From Pseudoscleropodium purum (Eukaryota > Streptophyta > Bryopsida > Hypnales > Brachytheciaceae), in assembly GCA_963969395.1 (NCBI GenBank), contig OZ017799.1, positions 4,590,501-4,654,500 on the forward strand: a DNA stretch of 64,000 bases, read 5' to 3'. Positions 50,693-60,754 of the stretch are shown piece by piece. Numbering within the stretch: position 1 is the stretch's first letter; every line of letters begins with the position of its first letter. A program made the position numbers and the translations under genes. Below the pieces are notes generated by a model, which made no database searches, had not been told where the DNA came from, and saw only the letters and a list, made by a program, of their open reading frames with translations.

Positions 50693-50907
50693 GGGCGAAC
50701 GGGCCGTCCGCATTGTCACTTTTGCTTTGCCCCTTGTGAATGCAAGGTGGAGCGGAGAGTTTGGTGGTTCATCCTCCATTGGCTCCTTTCCGAGGCAAGG
50801 CAAAAGTGGTTTATTGGGGCCCCCTTGTTGTCAATTTTTTTAACATTTGTGTGTGGAATTCACATTTAAATTAGAAAATTTCATCTATATCAGTTTCATT
50901 TGTCACG

Positions 50908-52399
50908 ATGACGAAGGGGAAGAAGAAGGTTGCGAAGCTTAAACATGGAGAGGGACCATCAAACTTGGAGGTAGCTCGCCAAAGTCCTTCGGAGGAATGC
51001 CAAAAATTCATGATTGAGCACATCGTTCAATTTTATGAATCAGAAACAACATTGTCTTTAGACAATAAGTACATCAGATATCAAGAGGAGTGCGTGTCTA
51101 AATTCAAGGTAGATGACACAGATGTTGTTGGATGCATTGAATGTGGCGAAGTGGCATGACGAAATGCATAAAACGCACTTCACCAAATGTTTGGAGAATA
51201 AGGTTCATGACGCTTTGTGGAATTCCAAAGTCATTTTGGTTAAATATGGCAAGGAATATCGACCCAATGACGCCCAGTTTGAAGAAGTGATTTTGAAAGC
51301 GGACTTGTTTAGGGGGCGATGTGCTTCATTCGCCAAAAGGCAGAATCGAGTTGGTTCGATTGCTTGGTGGAAAAGCAATGATGGAGTTGTTGAAGTGGAA
51401 AGGACCAAACGGCACCTAATAGCACTTCCAGATACAGCATGCGTGATTGCTGTTGATGATAGAACGATGAGAGGTGGATATGTAACGATTCGAAAGGTTC
51501 GTATTGAAGGATGTCTAGGAATACTTCCTCATTGGGAGTTTGCGGCGAAGAAATCCATTCACCACCAAACTCGACCCGATCTTACAAAGTTAGAACATCA
51601 AAACGAATCAATGGCTGTTCGAATTCCACACACGGGTGTGATACGGTTTGATGCGGTGCACGGAACGACGTGTGAAGGTTATGCGTATTGGTGGAATGGT
51701 GGAACTCTTCGACAAATGTTGAATATGGATAAGGACTATCCAGACAACATTCAAATCCGTTTGATGTATACGAATCCAACCGAAGAGGAGGTTATAAAAG
51801 CTCACCATTTAGGGCGATATCGGAAGAAGCGCATAGAGCTGACATGGGCCTTTATGCATATAATGTATGTAGTGCATCTTGCTGAACATTTGCACAATGA
51901 TCTTTCTCCGGACAACATCTTGTTGCATTTTCCAGAGGATGAGTCACGTGTATACATTGGAGTTTGCGATTGGGGTATGACCACCTTAGCTTCTCAGCCA
52001 ATGAAGTCTTTGTACACATTCACATCAGCAGATGAGATGAAACAGACTTTGTAGAGGAGATGGTGGGTGGATCTATGTATTGCATATTTGCATAAAGCAG
52101 GTGCAGATGTAGAAGTCATTCCGATGTATTCACGTAAGTCGGAAGAGTATGCCATTCGAAAAATTGCTCGGCAGATGAATGGAAACAACATGTCAGAGGC
52201 GTATTTCAACGTGCTACTTAAAACACCTAGTGCGATACAATTTGCCTTTCATGACTTTGCAAAAGTGTTTTATGCTTACTTGAAGCGCATTTCTTTGAAG
52301 ACTGACGATGAAAATACTATTTTGGCCCATGTGATTATGCAATTTTCTAATACATATCGTTGGCCGATGCCAGATGAACATTTTCGCCATTTATATTAG
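50908..52399 (+). pseudogene. protein-kinase-like gene carried by the hAT element
   Basis: An intron-free coding region of about 497 codons. It opens with a basic start (MTKGKKKVAKLKHG), shifts frame between about 51100 and 51159 (frame 1 to frame 2), and has one in-frame TAG at 52052 (KQTL*RRWWVDL) before continuing to 52399. The kinase signature is clear: a hinge-like EGYAYWWNGGTLRQML (51680), catalytic loop HLHNDLSPDNILLHF (51890, with the Asp and Asn in place) and a magnesium-binding DWG (51968, in CDWGMTT). A possible beta-3 strand is YVTIRKVRIEG (51479); no glycine loop is obvious. The Asp-Trp-Gly form and HND in place of HRD mark it as divergent. It has its own TATA box and array and points away from the transposase, so it looks like an integral second gene. 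Role unknown. Confidence 0.75.
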
Positions 52400-52811
52400 A
52401 TTGGTAGTACAGAAGTAGTAGTTGAATAGGTTATATAGGCATTAAAAATTAGTTTAGAAATATAGAGTTGGAATGAAAAAAATTATATGTACAATTAGCC
52501 AAATGTGCACAATGTATTGTATTCTACATTAAATTCAATATATTTTGCCCATATTGATTATGTTTGTATTTGTGTTGATCTCGATTTTTTAAATAGTATA
52601 TATATATATTTGAAGTCACAAACTTTTTTAATTTGCCTTCTGAAAATGAATTGGAATTTTTTCATAGTTTCAAGACTATCATGGATTCATGGTCAAACTT
52701 TATAATCTTTCAACTTATAAGAGACATTGTTTTAATGACAAATCGCGAACCATTGCACTTCATTTAACATTTAATTGTTTAAAAGATTAAGGGAGTGACC
52801 ATGGGGCAGTT
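52400..52811. other. 3' region of the kinase-like gene
   Basis: AT-rich, probably its 3' UTR. The part 52617-52740 resembles 1493-1620 in the miniature element at 1132. Confidence 0.4.
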
Positions 52812-53005
52812 TGGGTAGGGCGGTCGGGGGAAATAGGGCCGTCAAAGCAAACGGGGCAGACAGGGTGGACGGGCGGGGTGGACGGACAGGGCGAACAGGC
52901 GGGGTAGACGGACGGGGCGGTCCCGGCGGACGCTGCATCCGCGGGGACCGCGAATGTCAGCGGACGCTGCGGACCGCCCCATCCGCGTCCGGACGTCCAG
53001 ATGTT
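52812..53005. repeat. subterminal CpG-rich block, right end
   Basis: GGTGGACGG, CGGACGCTGCGGACC and related units up to 20 bases from the terminus, matching the left-end block in motif content and including GTCCGGACGTCC near 52987. Confidence 0.7.
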
Positions 53006-53007
53006 GT

Positions 53008-53017
53008 GTCAACCCTG
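53008..53017 (-). repeat. hAT terminal inverted repeat, right
   Basis: GTCAACCCTG, the inverted copy of 42878-42887. Confidence 0.9.
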
Positions 53018-53025
53018 GATTGATA
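53018..53025. repeat. target-site duplication, right (GATTGATA)
   Basis: Identical to 42870-42877. Confidence 0.95.
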
Positions 53026-53363
53026 AGCCTGTATCATCTACATATTGGGAAACGAATTGTCGGCACTCTGATTCTGGGAGTAAGATGCCATAGATGCGGC
53101 CGTGTTCTTGTTCAAAAGATGTCTCCATGTGTAGGGCCTCTTTGATAAGAAGGAAGAGATATGGGGCTAAGGGACAGCCCTGTCTCTCGCCTCGTTGTAT
53201 GGGGAATGGTGTTGTGGCCTTACCATTAATGAGAACAGAGGCGAAGGTGTCTTGAAGAAGCATCATCACTAAATTGACAAAGCCCTTTGGGATACCTAGT
53301 TTTAGCATAACTTGTTGTAGAAAATCCTAAGAGACTATATCATAAGCCTTTGTGAAATCAGAT
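53026..53363 (-). pseudogene. LINE reverse transcriptase core with YVDD motif
   Basis: Reads KSDFTKAYDIVS (upper end), MLKLGIPKGFVNLVMMLL, INGKATTPFPIQRGERQGCP, LAPYLFLL and then SQYVDDTGLSI, the polymerase active site, ending exactly at the hAT boundary. The RGERQGCPLAPYLF block is a hallmark of non-LTR polymerases. Continues at 42869 downward. Confidence 0.85.
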
Positions 53364-54317
53364 TTAACTCCTAAAGGTTTTTGACTATGTTTTCACCCAA
53401 AATGCCCTAAAACTGCCATTTCTAGTGCAAGTACCCAATTTTTGAAGAAAAACATTTTTAAACACAAGTAACCATAGGATCTTGTAGTAAACTATTTTGA
53501 AAAGATGTAGTAAAAATTTCAAAAGTTTTCACCGTGTCAATTGCAAGATATTAGTATTTGAATTCACCAAAATCCTTTTTTTTTCCCTGCAAAAATTCGG
53601 GCAACATTACTTCACAAGGTCACATTTGCATGAAAAAATGTCCAAAATGGTGGTTTCTCTTTGAATTCATTCTTCAAAGAAAGTTGGTAACATGTTTGAA
53701 AATTTTTAGATCATTTGGAATTGTGCAACATGTAGGAAAAAAATATTAAGTAGAATGAAGTAGAAAATGATTTAAAGTACTAAGTTGTTAATAATTTCTT
53801 TATGGAACTAGAAAATGCCAATTCCAATGGTTGCAATGTTGTAATAAAAAATGTACACCTAAAATTTTTATTTTTTAAAAAAAATATTTAAAATTGAGTA
53901 AAGTAAAGGGCTTCAAAGTTTATTTCGGAGTAGAGATTCCATAACTATCTACAAACTACTCCAAACTTAAATTTCTCATAACTTTCGATTAATCTATCCA
54001 AATGGAATGATTCAAAGCTTTCCATGTAGATATAAATCTAAAGAATAAACTTCAAATTTTGATTTTTGAAAAAAGTGATTTTTTAAGAAGTTTTTTTGTT
54101 GAGTGGGTTGCTCGCTAAGTGCTGGAAATCACATTTCATACAATAACTTTTTAGCCATGTAATCAAAATTTATAAAAATTCTTGGACCTTAAATCTACTC
54201 TTTGGGCACATGTCATGTTAAAATTTCAAAGAAAATAAAAATAAAAACTCCATTTGTATTGAGCTGCCTCAAATTGCTATGTTGCCAAAAAATGGGGTTC
54301 AGGGCTTTAGGGGTTAA
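53364..54317. mobile_element. 0.95-kb TTAA-family element, copy A, inside the LINE
   Basis: TTAA at 53364-53367 and 54314-54317; ends TTAACTCCTAAAGG and, reversed, TTAACCCCTAAAGCC. It splits the LINE polymerase: deleting it with one TTAA restores LVFFKSDFTKAYD in frame, which independently fixes its borders. The best complete copy of the family in this window. No coding capacity. Confidence 0.85.
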
Positions 54318-55018
54318 AGAAAACGAGATCTTGCTGAGATTCTTGAGCCCACTACACCGTTTCATATTGAAGGAGAATATTACCTAATATGTGACAAAAA
54401 GGAAGGAACGTGGACTGTTTTGGATTGATGACATCCTATAAGAGGTGTTGTAATCAAATCTATATAGCTTTGGCTAGGATTTTATATGAAACATTTAATA
54501 AAGTAATCGGTTTCCAATTAGAGAGGTGGGCATGGTCATCTAATTTGTACAAGAGTACAATGACACCCGAAGTCATGCCCGTTGGAAGACGGCCTTGTTA
54601 GATAGCTTGATGCACCATGTCAAAGAAGTCGTTGCCTATAAGTCTCCATAATTGACAGTAAAATTTCGTTGTGATATTTTTAGGGCCTAGGCTATATTGC
54701 TTCACCATTTGAAGCAGGGCATGATAGAGTTCGTCTTTGGTAAGTGGTCTTTCGAGCTCATAAACCATCTATTGAGAGAATTTAAACTTGATGTAGGAGA
54801 GAATGGTATGACAATTAGTTTGAGTTGCTTGGTTGGGGGATACCTTGGGCATATAACGAAGAATAGAAGCTGGTACAAATATCTTCTAGCTCCTTGGCCT
54901 TGAATTGAAGGACACCTAAATCATCTCGTAATTCTGTAATCAAAGAAGTACTAGGAGATTCACGTACAACTTTGAAAAAGTCCATGGATAAATGGTCTCC
55001 AAATAGCTTGTGTAGCAA
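54318..55018 (-). pseudogene. LINE reverse transcriptase, N-terminal part
   Basis: Contains LEDICTSFYSSLYAQGIPQP (pre-RT region), LPTGMTSGVIVLLYK, LSNWKPITLLNVSYKILAKA and DVINPKQSTFLP followed by GNILLQYETV, the standard first RT blocks, with TAG, TGA and TAA stops. Continues across the TTAA element into 53363. Confidence 0.8.
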
Positions 55019-56630
55019 GTTTGAAACTTTGAATTGAATTGAAAGGATTATTTTAGTGCATCATTTCGATAAATGTGCGTCAGGGCTTCTCCAAACTTTA
55101 CAAATCTTTCTATTTCCTACTTCTACAGTTGGATTGAAAAGGAATCCGTCAAAGAAGCTAGAGGGAGGGAGGGCCAGGGTGGTTTACTCAGAGCATCACT
55201 ACTTGTCTTGCAAAATGCAATGGAATTTGGCTTGCAAAATGCAGAGCCATCCACTTTGCAAGTCAGGTGGTGTGCTGCGCCTCATGATTCACTCTTAACA
55301 AGCCAATGTAACTAATTACATAGACATCAAGAATCAAAGTAGTGTAGTATGTGGAGATCTAGAATTAGCAAGTGTTGGAATCAGGGCTTCGACATCAAAT
55401 GAATTGCAAGCATGTTGAGGAAGAGCCAGAAGAAGTGCCCCATGGAATTTGTCTTATTTGGAAAAGTGCTGCAGCGAGTTTGTCTTTTTGCAAAAAGTGT
55501 TGTAGTAAGTTTAAATCATTTTGTCACATTCTGTTATATACAAGCCATAAATAGGCCTCATTTTGGCTAGCAAAACTATATTTTTTCGCGAGTCATCTTG
55601 TAATTTACAAGCTAGCCTATTACCAAGTCATCAGTTTTGTAGGACGGGTGGGGCAGTTTTGCAAGCCTTTGTTGGAAAGTCATCTGCTTTCTGAGACACA
55701 TGGGGATGCTCTAAGCATTGCGAAGGTGTGCAGAGCAACAAAATTATAGCTTAGTGTGTCTATCTTTGCTTTGAACTTAGTTGTGTAGGCATGTCAATTT
55801 CCATGACCAATCACAATTGTTGCACATCCCCAAATGATATAATTATTCACTAGGTTTCAAAGAATCTCAAAATTGATAGCATCTTGAATAAATTAGCTAC
55901 AAATATTTAGCTAATATTTAATTTTTTTCATATCATTTTTCTTTCTTCAAGAGATGCATACAATTATTAGGCTAATTAAGTTGTATATATATGCCACATT
56001 TAACTACTTCTAGTCTTTTGAAATTCTAGAATTAATAATGGTCATCAAGAGAAAAAAATTGATTATCAGGACATAATGCAAAACATTGGGATATCAATAC
56101 AAAACAATGAGAGATTTATACAAATATCAAGAGACTTATTCAAACATTGTGGGATCCCTCCATGTTATCATCGGGAGATCCCACAATGCTTTGTTTAGAA
56201 TTCACTAAATAGTCCAAAAGTATTTAACTGTGGCATATTTCAAATCACAATTTCAATGTTTGGTTTTTGTATTGGCAAGTTTATTAAAATAATTATATGA
56301 TAGATTTGAAGTTGAAGGTGGAAGTTCATCATTGATTGGTTATTTTCACGAGCTTCATGGTGCCTATATATGAAAGATTTTTAAATCCAAGTTTCTATTA
56401 TGATTTAACATGTTATTTAAGGTCTTTGGGTAAAAGAATTGACAACCAATGAAATTCTCAAAATGTTTAAAAACATAGATTTGATAAAGCGGATGACATA
56501 TATTGAATATTGGCACAAATTATGAAAAGTTATACTATTTCACAATCCAAATTGTCAATTTTTTAGAAAGATATTGAGCCTTTGGGATGGATTTCCTTCA
56601 ATTTAAGTGGCCAAGAAAGAATTGAAATCA
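55019..56630. other. intergenic
   Basis: Balanced composition to about 55750 (with a short repeat of CTTGCAAAATGCA at 55207 and 55231), then AT-rich. No gene recognised. Confidence 0.35.
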
Positions 56631-57697
56631 CACTAGAAGAAAAACATGCCTAGCAAAATCGACTACTATGCAACTATCATGCAACTATTTTTTTCTTTAT
56701 TAGCACCAAATCTAATGTAATTGTTTTATGTTGTTGTTTCACAACATTCATACATTGTTTAGTTGCGAAGTAGTCATTCTATAGTTGCAAAAAACGATTA
56801 GGAAACAACTAGTGTCCTATGCAACTGTCATGTGATTGTAAAATGATTAGTTGTTTCTTAGTTGCACACTAGTTGTTTCCTAGTTGCTTTCAAAGTTCAT
56901 TCCCATTTGTCTTATATCAATTCTCCCATATCAATTGTAAAGAATACCATCAGATTGAACATATAAGACTTGTAAGTTGTTATAGTTATATACAATGAAT
57001 TTTTTGATAGAATTCTAAGATATTTATGATTTAATAAAAGTAAAAAAAGAATTGAAATTAAAAAAAAATTTAAATCTATGAAATTAAAATTTTTAAATCT
57101 AGGAAGAAGCATTAGAAGATTTTTGAGGCCTCTAGATGCCTGCGAGTTATCACAGCTTGTGAATGCAGGAAACAAGTTGGGAGCAGCGGTCTGATGTGGC
57201 CAAGACCTTGCCATGTCATTGACAATTTTTTTTATGAAAAAAAAAATTCTGACAGCGGGCCATTCTCCTTGCTGTGGGGAATAGCTACGGGGGAACATGC
57301 CCGAAACAGGCTTCTAGACCCCCCAAAACTCTTCTAATGGTAGATTAAAAATTTTGAAATCTTAGAGGAAAGTAGATTTGAAATTCCGAAATCTAAAAAA
57401 AGGTAGATATGAAATTCTAAAATTGAAAAGAAAGTAGATATGAAATTTTGAAATCTACAAATCATTGAGATTACTATTTTAAAATCTACAAATCTACAAG
57501 TTGCAAACAAATTGCACACAAGGATGAAATTCTTTGCATGATATCAGATGACAAAAAAATTTGCAACTAGTTTGCAACTAATGCAACTTGTCCACTACAA
57601 CTATGGGCTCTACATTGTCACCTAGTTGCAAACATCCTATGCAACTACAAAACGAGTTGCACATTGTAGTTGCAAAAACCCTCATTTTCTTCTAATG
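56631..57697. mobile_element. non-autonomous CACTA (En/Spm) element
   Basis: Begins CACTAGAAGAAAAACATG and ends TTTTCTTCTAATG, an inverted match to CACTAGAAGAAAA with one change, and is flanked on both sides by the 3-base duplication TCA (56628-56630 and 57698-57700). Just inside both ends are many GCAACTA/TAGTTGC motifs in both orientations, typical CACTA subterminal repeats. No transposase frame; 1,067 bases. Confidence 0.85.
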
Positions 57698-59329
57698 TCA
57701 AGATTTTTTCTTTCATTATTTTTTTTAATTTTTGAAGGGTTAATTTATGAAAATGACAATGAAAGAGACATTATTTGAATGTTGCATTATATAAAAACTT
57801 CAAATTTCTTGTTTTTTTCACTTACTAGTCACTTGATGACTACTATATCATTTTTAAAAAGTATGTGATTCATCCTTGAAAAGTCTAATCTTCATTGCAT
57901 ACAAAAAAAATTATTCTATGCATCTAAGCATCTTTTAGTTCTTACAAATTCTCTATTTTCTCTTAGTCATTTGATATTTCTACTATCTTCTCTATTAGAT
58001 CTTTTTTCCTTCTTTTCTAGCAAAATTTTATCATAAAGTGAGAATTTAGAAGGGATTGAACAAAAATCCTATTTATAGTTTGAAAGTCATCCATTCATCC
58101 TTATAGAGATGAATAATAATTGTGAGAAAATTGATGAAATTTGAATGATGTATAGAAAATTAGAAATGCATAGATGAAAATGTAATTCAAATAGATGATT
58201 TATATCCCCCATTTCAAAGGACATGTGGTGAATTTTGTTGTTGTCATTTATGAAAAAGTTCAAAATTCTTTGAAATCTTGTGAATAATGAACTTTCATGT
58301 CTCTCAAAAGTATGGTATTCCAAAATCCAATTGGTTAAAAAGTTCATACCTTAAGTTAGGCTGTTTGTTTTGCTACAATGAAATCTCCTGGAGTATACAC
58401 CCCAAGATTGTGTTCTTGGTATTATTGAAAAGCTCTTTGTGAAGAGGGGTGCACAAGCTTTGTTTTGAGACTGGCGTTTTGACCTCTAGTGTGAAAGTTA
58501 TTGACTTTCAACATTTTTATTGAATTAAAAAAAATTAGAAAATCATTTTTTCTTTTACTTTGACTATGGCAATGGTAGTCAAATTGCACTAAGGTAGGAA
58601 GCTCAGAAATGGTGCATCTAAGGGCTGGGCTGCCTTTTTCATGTATTTCTTTGGATAGGAATATTTTCAGCTCATTTTTCAGACAAAGAGAAATTGATGA
58701 GGAATCTAACCCAAGTGGTTTCGTATTTTTCCAAAGATTTTTGAATTACTTATGAATTTTCAAATGAGTTGGGTCGTAGGTACCTATTTGAGACCCTAGG
58801 TCTTTAATAAACGGTTCACTTGTGATTCTAAATCAAAATGAGGAAAACAAAGAGAATGATTGGCTCTTGCAATTAATAAAGTTTTTTTCCTTGGTTCATT
58901 CAATGACTGTACTAGTCAATTTCAGAACCAACTCATATCCATTTCACAACCATTTATAGGATCCATTCTTAATGCCCGCACCGTTTTACAGCCTCCTACC
59001 TTCCAGTACTCCTATATTGGAAATAAGATGTTTCCCCCAAAGACTGAAGTAGAAACTGCATGACCATGATTAGTGCCAATGTAGTGTGAGGCCTGAGGAG
59101 CTGTAAAGAAAGCAAAGGACCAATAGGTGAGCAGGTCCCGTGGAGCAGAATGGGGAGGCAGAATAAGGAACACTGCAACAGATAAGTTCCGTCATTAATG
59201 CCTGTCCTCCGCCCCTCCGTCCCTCCATCCGTCTTCCCTGGGAATCCAACGAAAGGCGGGACTCCAATCACTACATCCCACGATGAGAATCTGGTAGTGG
59301 ACTTTTAGATTGGGAGTACAGTACATAAG
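57698..59329. other. intergenic and promoter region of next gene
   Basis: AT-rich to about 58850, then balanced composition that is likely promoter and leader of the gene at 59330. No TATA box clearly placed. Confidence 0.35.
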
Positions 59330-60156
59330 ATGGCAGCCCTAGGGACCATGAAATCTGCAAGGCACCTGCATCTTGTCTGTCCAGTGTCGGCCTCCAGGCT
59401 TCATTCTCACCTTCCTTCTCGTCTTGAACATCTAGCAGCAGCAGATCCCGCGTTTAGGACTAGCCAAGTTATTACATTGTGTAGAAGAAATTTGTTGAAT
59501 CTTGAGTGCCAATGGCAGAGTGGGTGAGACGGGAACAGGCTCCAACGAAGAACCGTCGGTGCGTAACTACGCAACCAGGGGATGTGAAATTGAAGTGGGA
59601 AGCGTGAAGACTTGGAAAGTTGTTGCACCTGTTGTGGAGTCAAGAGCAACGTCGCCCGCATTCAGCTTGAGAAGAGTTAGGGATTCGAAGTTGTAGCTGG
59701 AACGCCGAAAAGGGAACTGGTGAAGAAGCAGTGTTCTGTTCAGGAGATTTCGCGAGTCGAGAGTGATGGGAATGCAAAAAGCTGGGGTCTTACTTGGGGT
59801 GCATGTCGAGAATCTCACCGACAGCAGTGCGGACACCAGAGCTCGTGCCCGACGGATTATGACACCGCAACGCGAGTATCCAATCTTCACTCCCGTAAGC
59901 TCCTCTTTTCTACAATCTCTTCCAGTACTATTCCCTTTCACAAGTGAGGATTCAGTAGAAACGAGCTAGTGAGGAGTTCGTAATAGCACTTACGCCAGGG
60001 CTTGGTCAATTCCAGGTTCGTAGCAGCGGAGTGCGTGCGTTTGAGGTTGAAGGGACTCCTCCAAAGGAGATTGTTCACCTTCACAAGCTTGCTCAAATCC
60101 CTTCGGCTCCCGTTGCAGTGAGAGCATTGACCGGCTTAGACAGTGCCGCTCACTAA
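59330..60156 (+). CDS. three-exon gene, 161 residues, possible organelle-targeted protein
   Basis: Exon 1 is 59330-59523 (start AAGATGGCA, donor GTGG|GTGAGA). Exon 2 is 59744-59894 (acceptor TGTTCTGTTCAG|G, donor CCC|GTAAGC). Exon 3 is 60016-60156 (acceptor ATTCCAG|G, stop TAA). All phases match (2, then 0) and introns are 220 and 121 bases. The first 45 residues (MAALGTMKSARHLHLVCPVS...) are rich in Ala, Ser, Arg and His, like a chloroplast or mitochondrial transit peptide. The body includes GVLLGVHVENLTDSSADTRA, MTPQREYPIFTP and, in exon 3, GVRAFEVEGTPPKEIVHLHK. I do not recognise the family. An open frame within intron 1 (59540-59694) could be an alternative exon. Splicing is predicted only from motifs and phase. 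Confidence 0.5.
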
Positions 60157-60754
60157 TTCTTAAGGTACCTAGATGGTTTCTTAGTACTTACAGTCAAATG
60201 TTCTAGCGGAAGTCCAGGAATCTCAGAGTCAGCTGGAGATCTAACATATAATGAGTGTAGGCATGATGAGCGAAGATGAGCAATCATTCTCCTGCCAATC
60301 TGAGTTGGGCCCCCGCCCACTTGTTCGCCTAGTCACTGCCTCATTAATCTCGGTTTGGCTCTTTCTCAATGTCGTGTTACGCGAGGATTCCTCTTTTTAA
60401 GAATCCAGTCAGAGGTGCTACTTCGCTGTGACCCCTCTGACGAGAACTTATTGAAGTAATCATGAGTCATTCCAGTTATCTGTAAAGTTTCAGAAGCGTG
60501 TGAGCTGCGTGTCATGTCGTTTCTTTTGTTGAGTCTCGGCATTGTGGCATATCGGTAGTGAAGAAGAGCGGCGTTCCAGAGCGTTCTTACTTTCATCGAT
60601 TTTAACGTGTATACACTGTTCTCAATTACATTCGAGAGGCTGTACGTGATGAACACAGATTTTTTGAAAAGAACGCGAAAACAATTAGCGAAAACACAGT
60701 TCAAAAACATGGAATCTTGAATATTCGACCCGTTCGTCGTAACAATGCAGAGTG
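60157..60754. other. upstream region of the IRKI/GIL1-like gene
   Basis: Non-repetitive DNA serving as 3' end of the 59330 gene and promoter/leader of the next one. The 170-residue ORF on the minus strand (60366-60878) has no recognisable domain. Confidence 0.4.

Larger units (their letters stand above)
42878..53017. mobile_element. 10.1-kb hAT transposon with transposase and kinase-like cargo
   Basis: The element is bounded by CAGGGTTGAC and its inverted copy GTCAACCCTG and by a perfect 8-base duplication. In order it holds: left end with a CpG-rich block (42893-43035), transposase gene (minus strand, 46740-43753), TATA box and CpG-rich block upstream of it (46986-47280), 2.7 kb of AT-rich DNA, a CpG-rich array and TATA box (50055-50692), a kinase-like gene (plus strand, 50908-52399), a CpG-rich right end (52812-53005). 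The two genes are divergent. Autonomous hAT elements usually span a few kilobases with one gene, so both length and second gene are unusual. It sits inside a dead LINE. Nonsense changes in both genes suggest it no longer moves by itself. Confidence 0.9.
40851..55018 (-). mobile_element. decayed L1-type LINE, split by two later insertions
   Basis: LINE coding remnants run on the minus strand from 55018 down to about 40851: a pre-RT segment, RT fingers and palm up to the YVDD motif, then (after the hAT insertion) the rest of RT, the thumb-like region and a zinc-binding RT tail. Removing the TTAA element 53364-54317 and the hAT element 42878-53017 restores a continuous reading frame at both junctions. 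No endonuclease domain is seen upstream of 55018, so the copy is 5'-truncated or its 5' part is beyond recognition. Many in-frame stops show it is old. Confidence 0.8.

Noticed and set aside
42878..53017. Two separate transposons (one per gene) side by side in place of one element
   Set aside because: No second pair of CAGGGTTGAC-like ends or internal target duplication was seen near 47290-50040, while one duplication encloses both genes. Not fully excluded without other copies.
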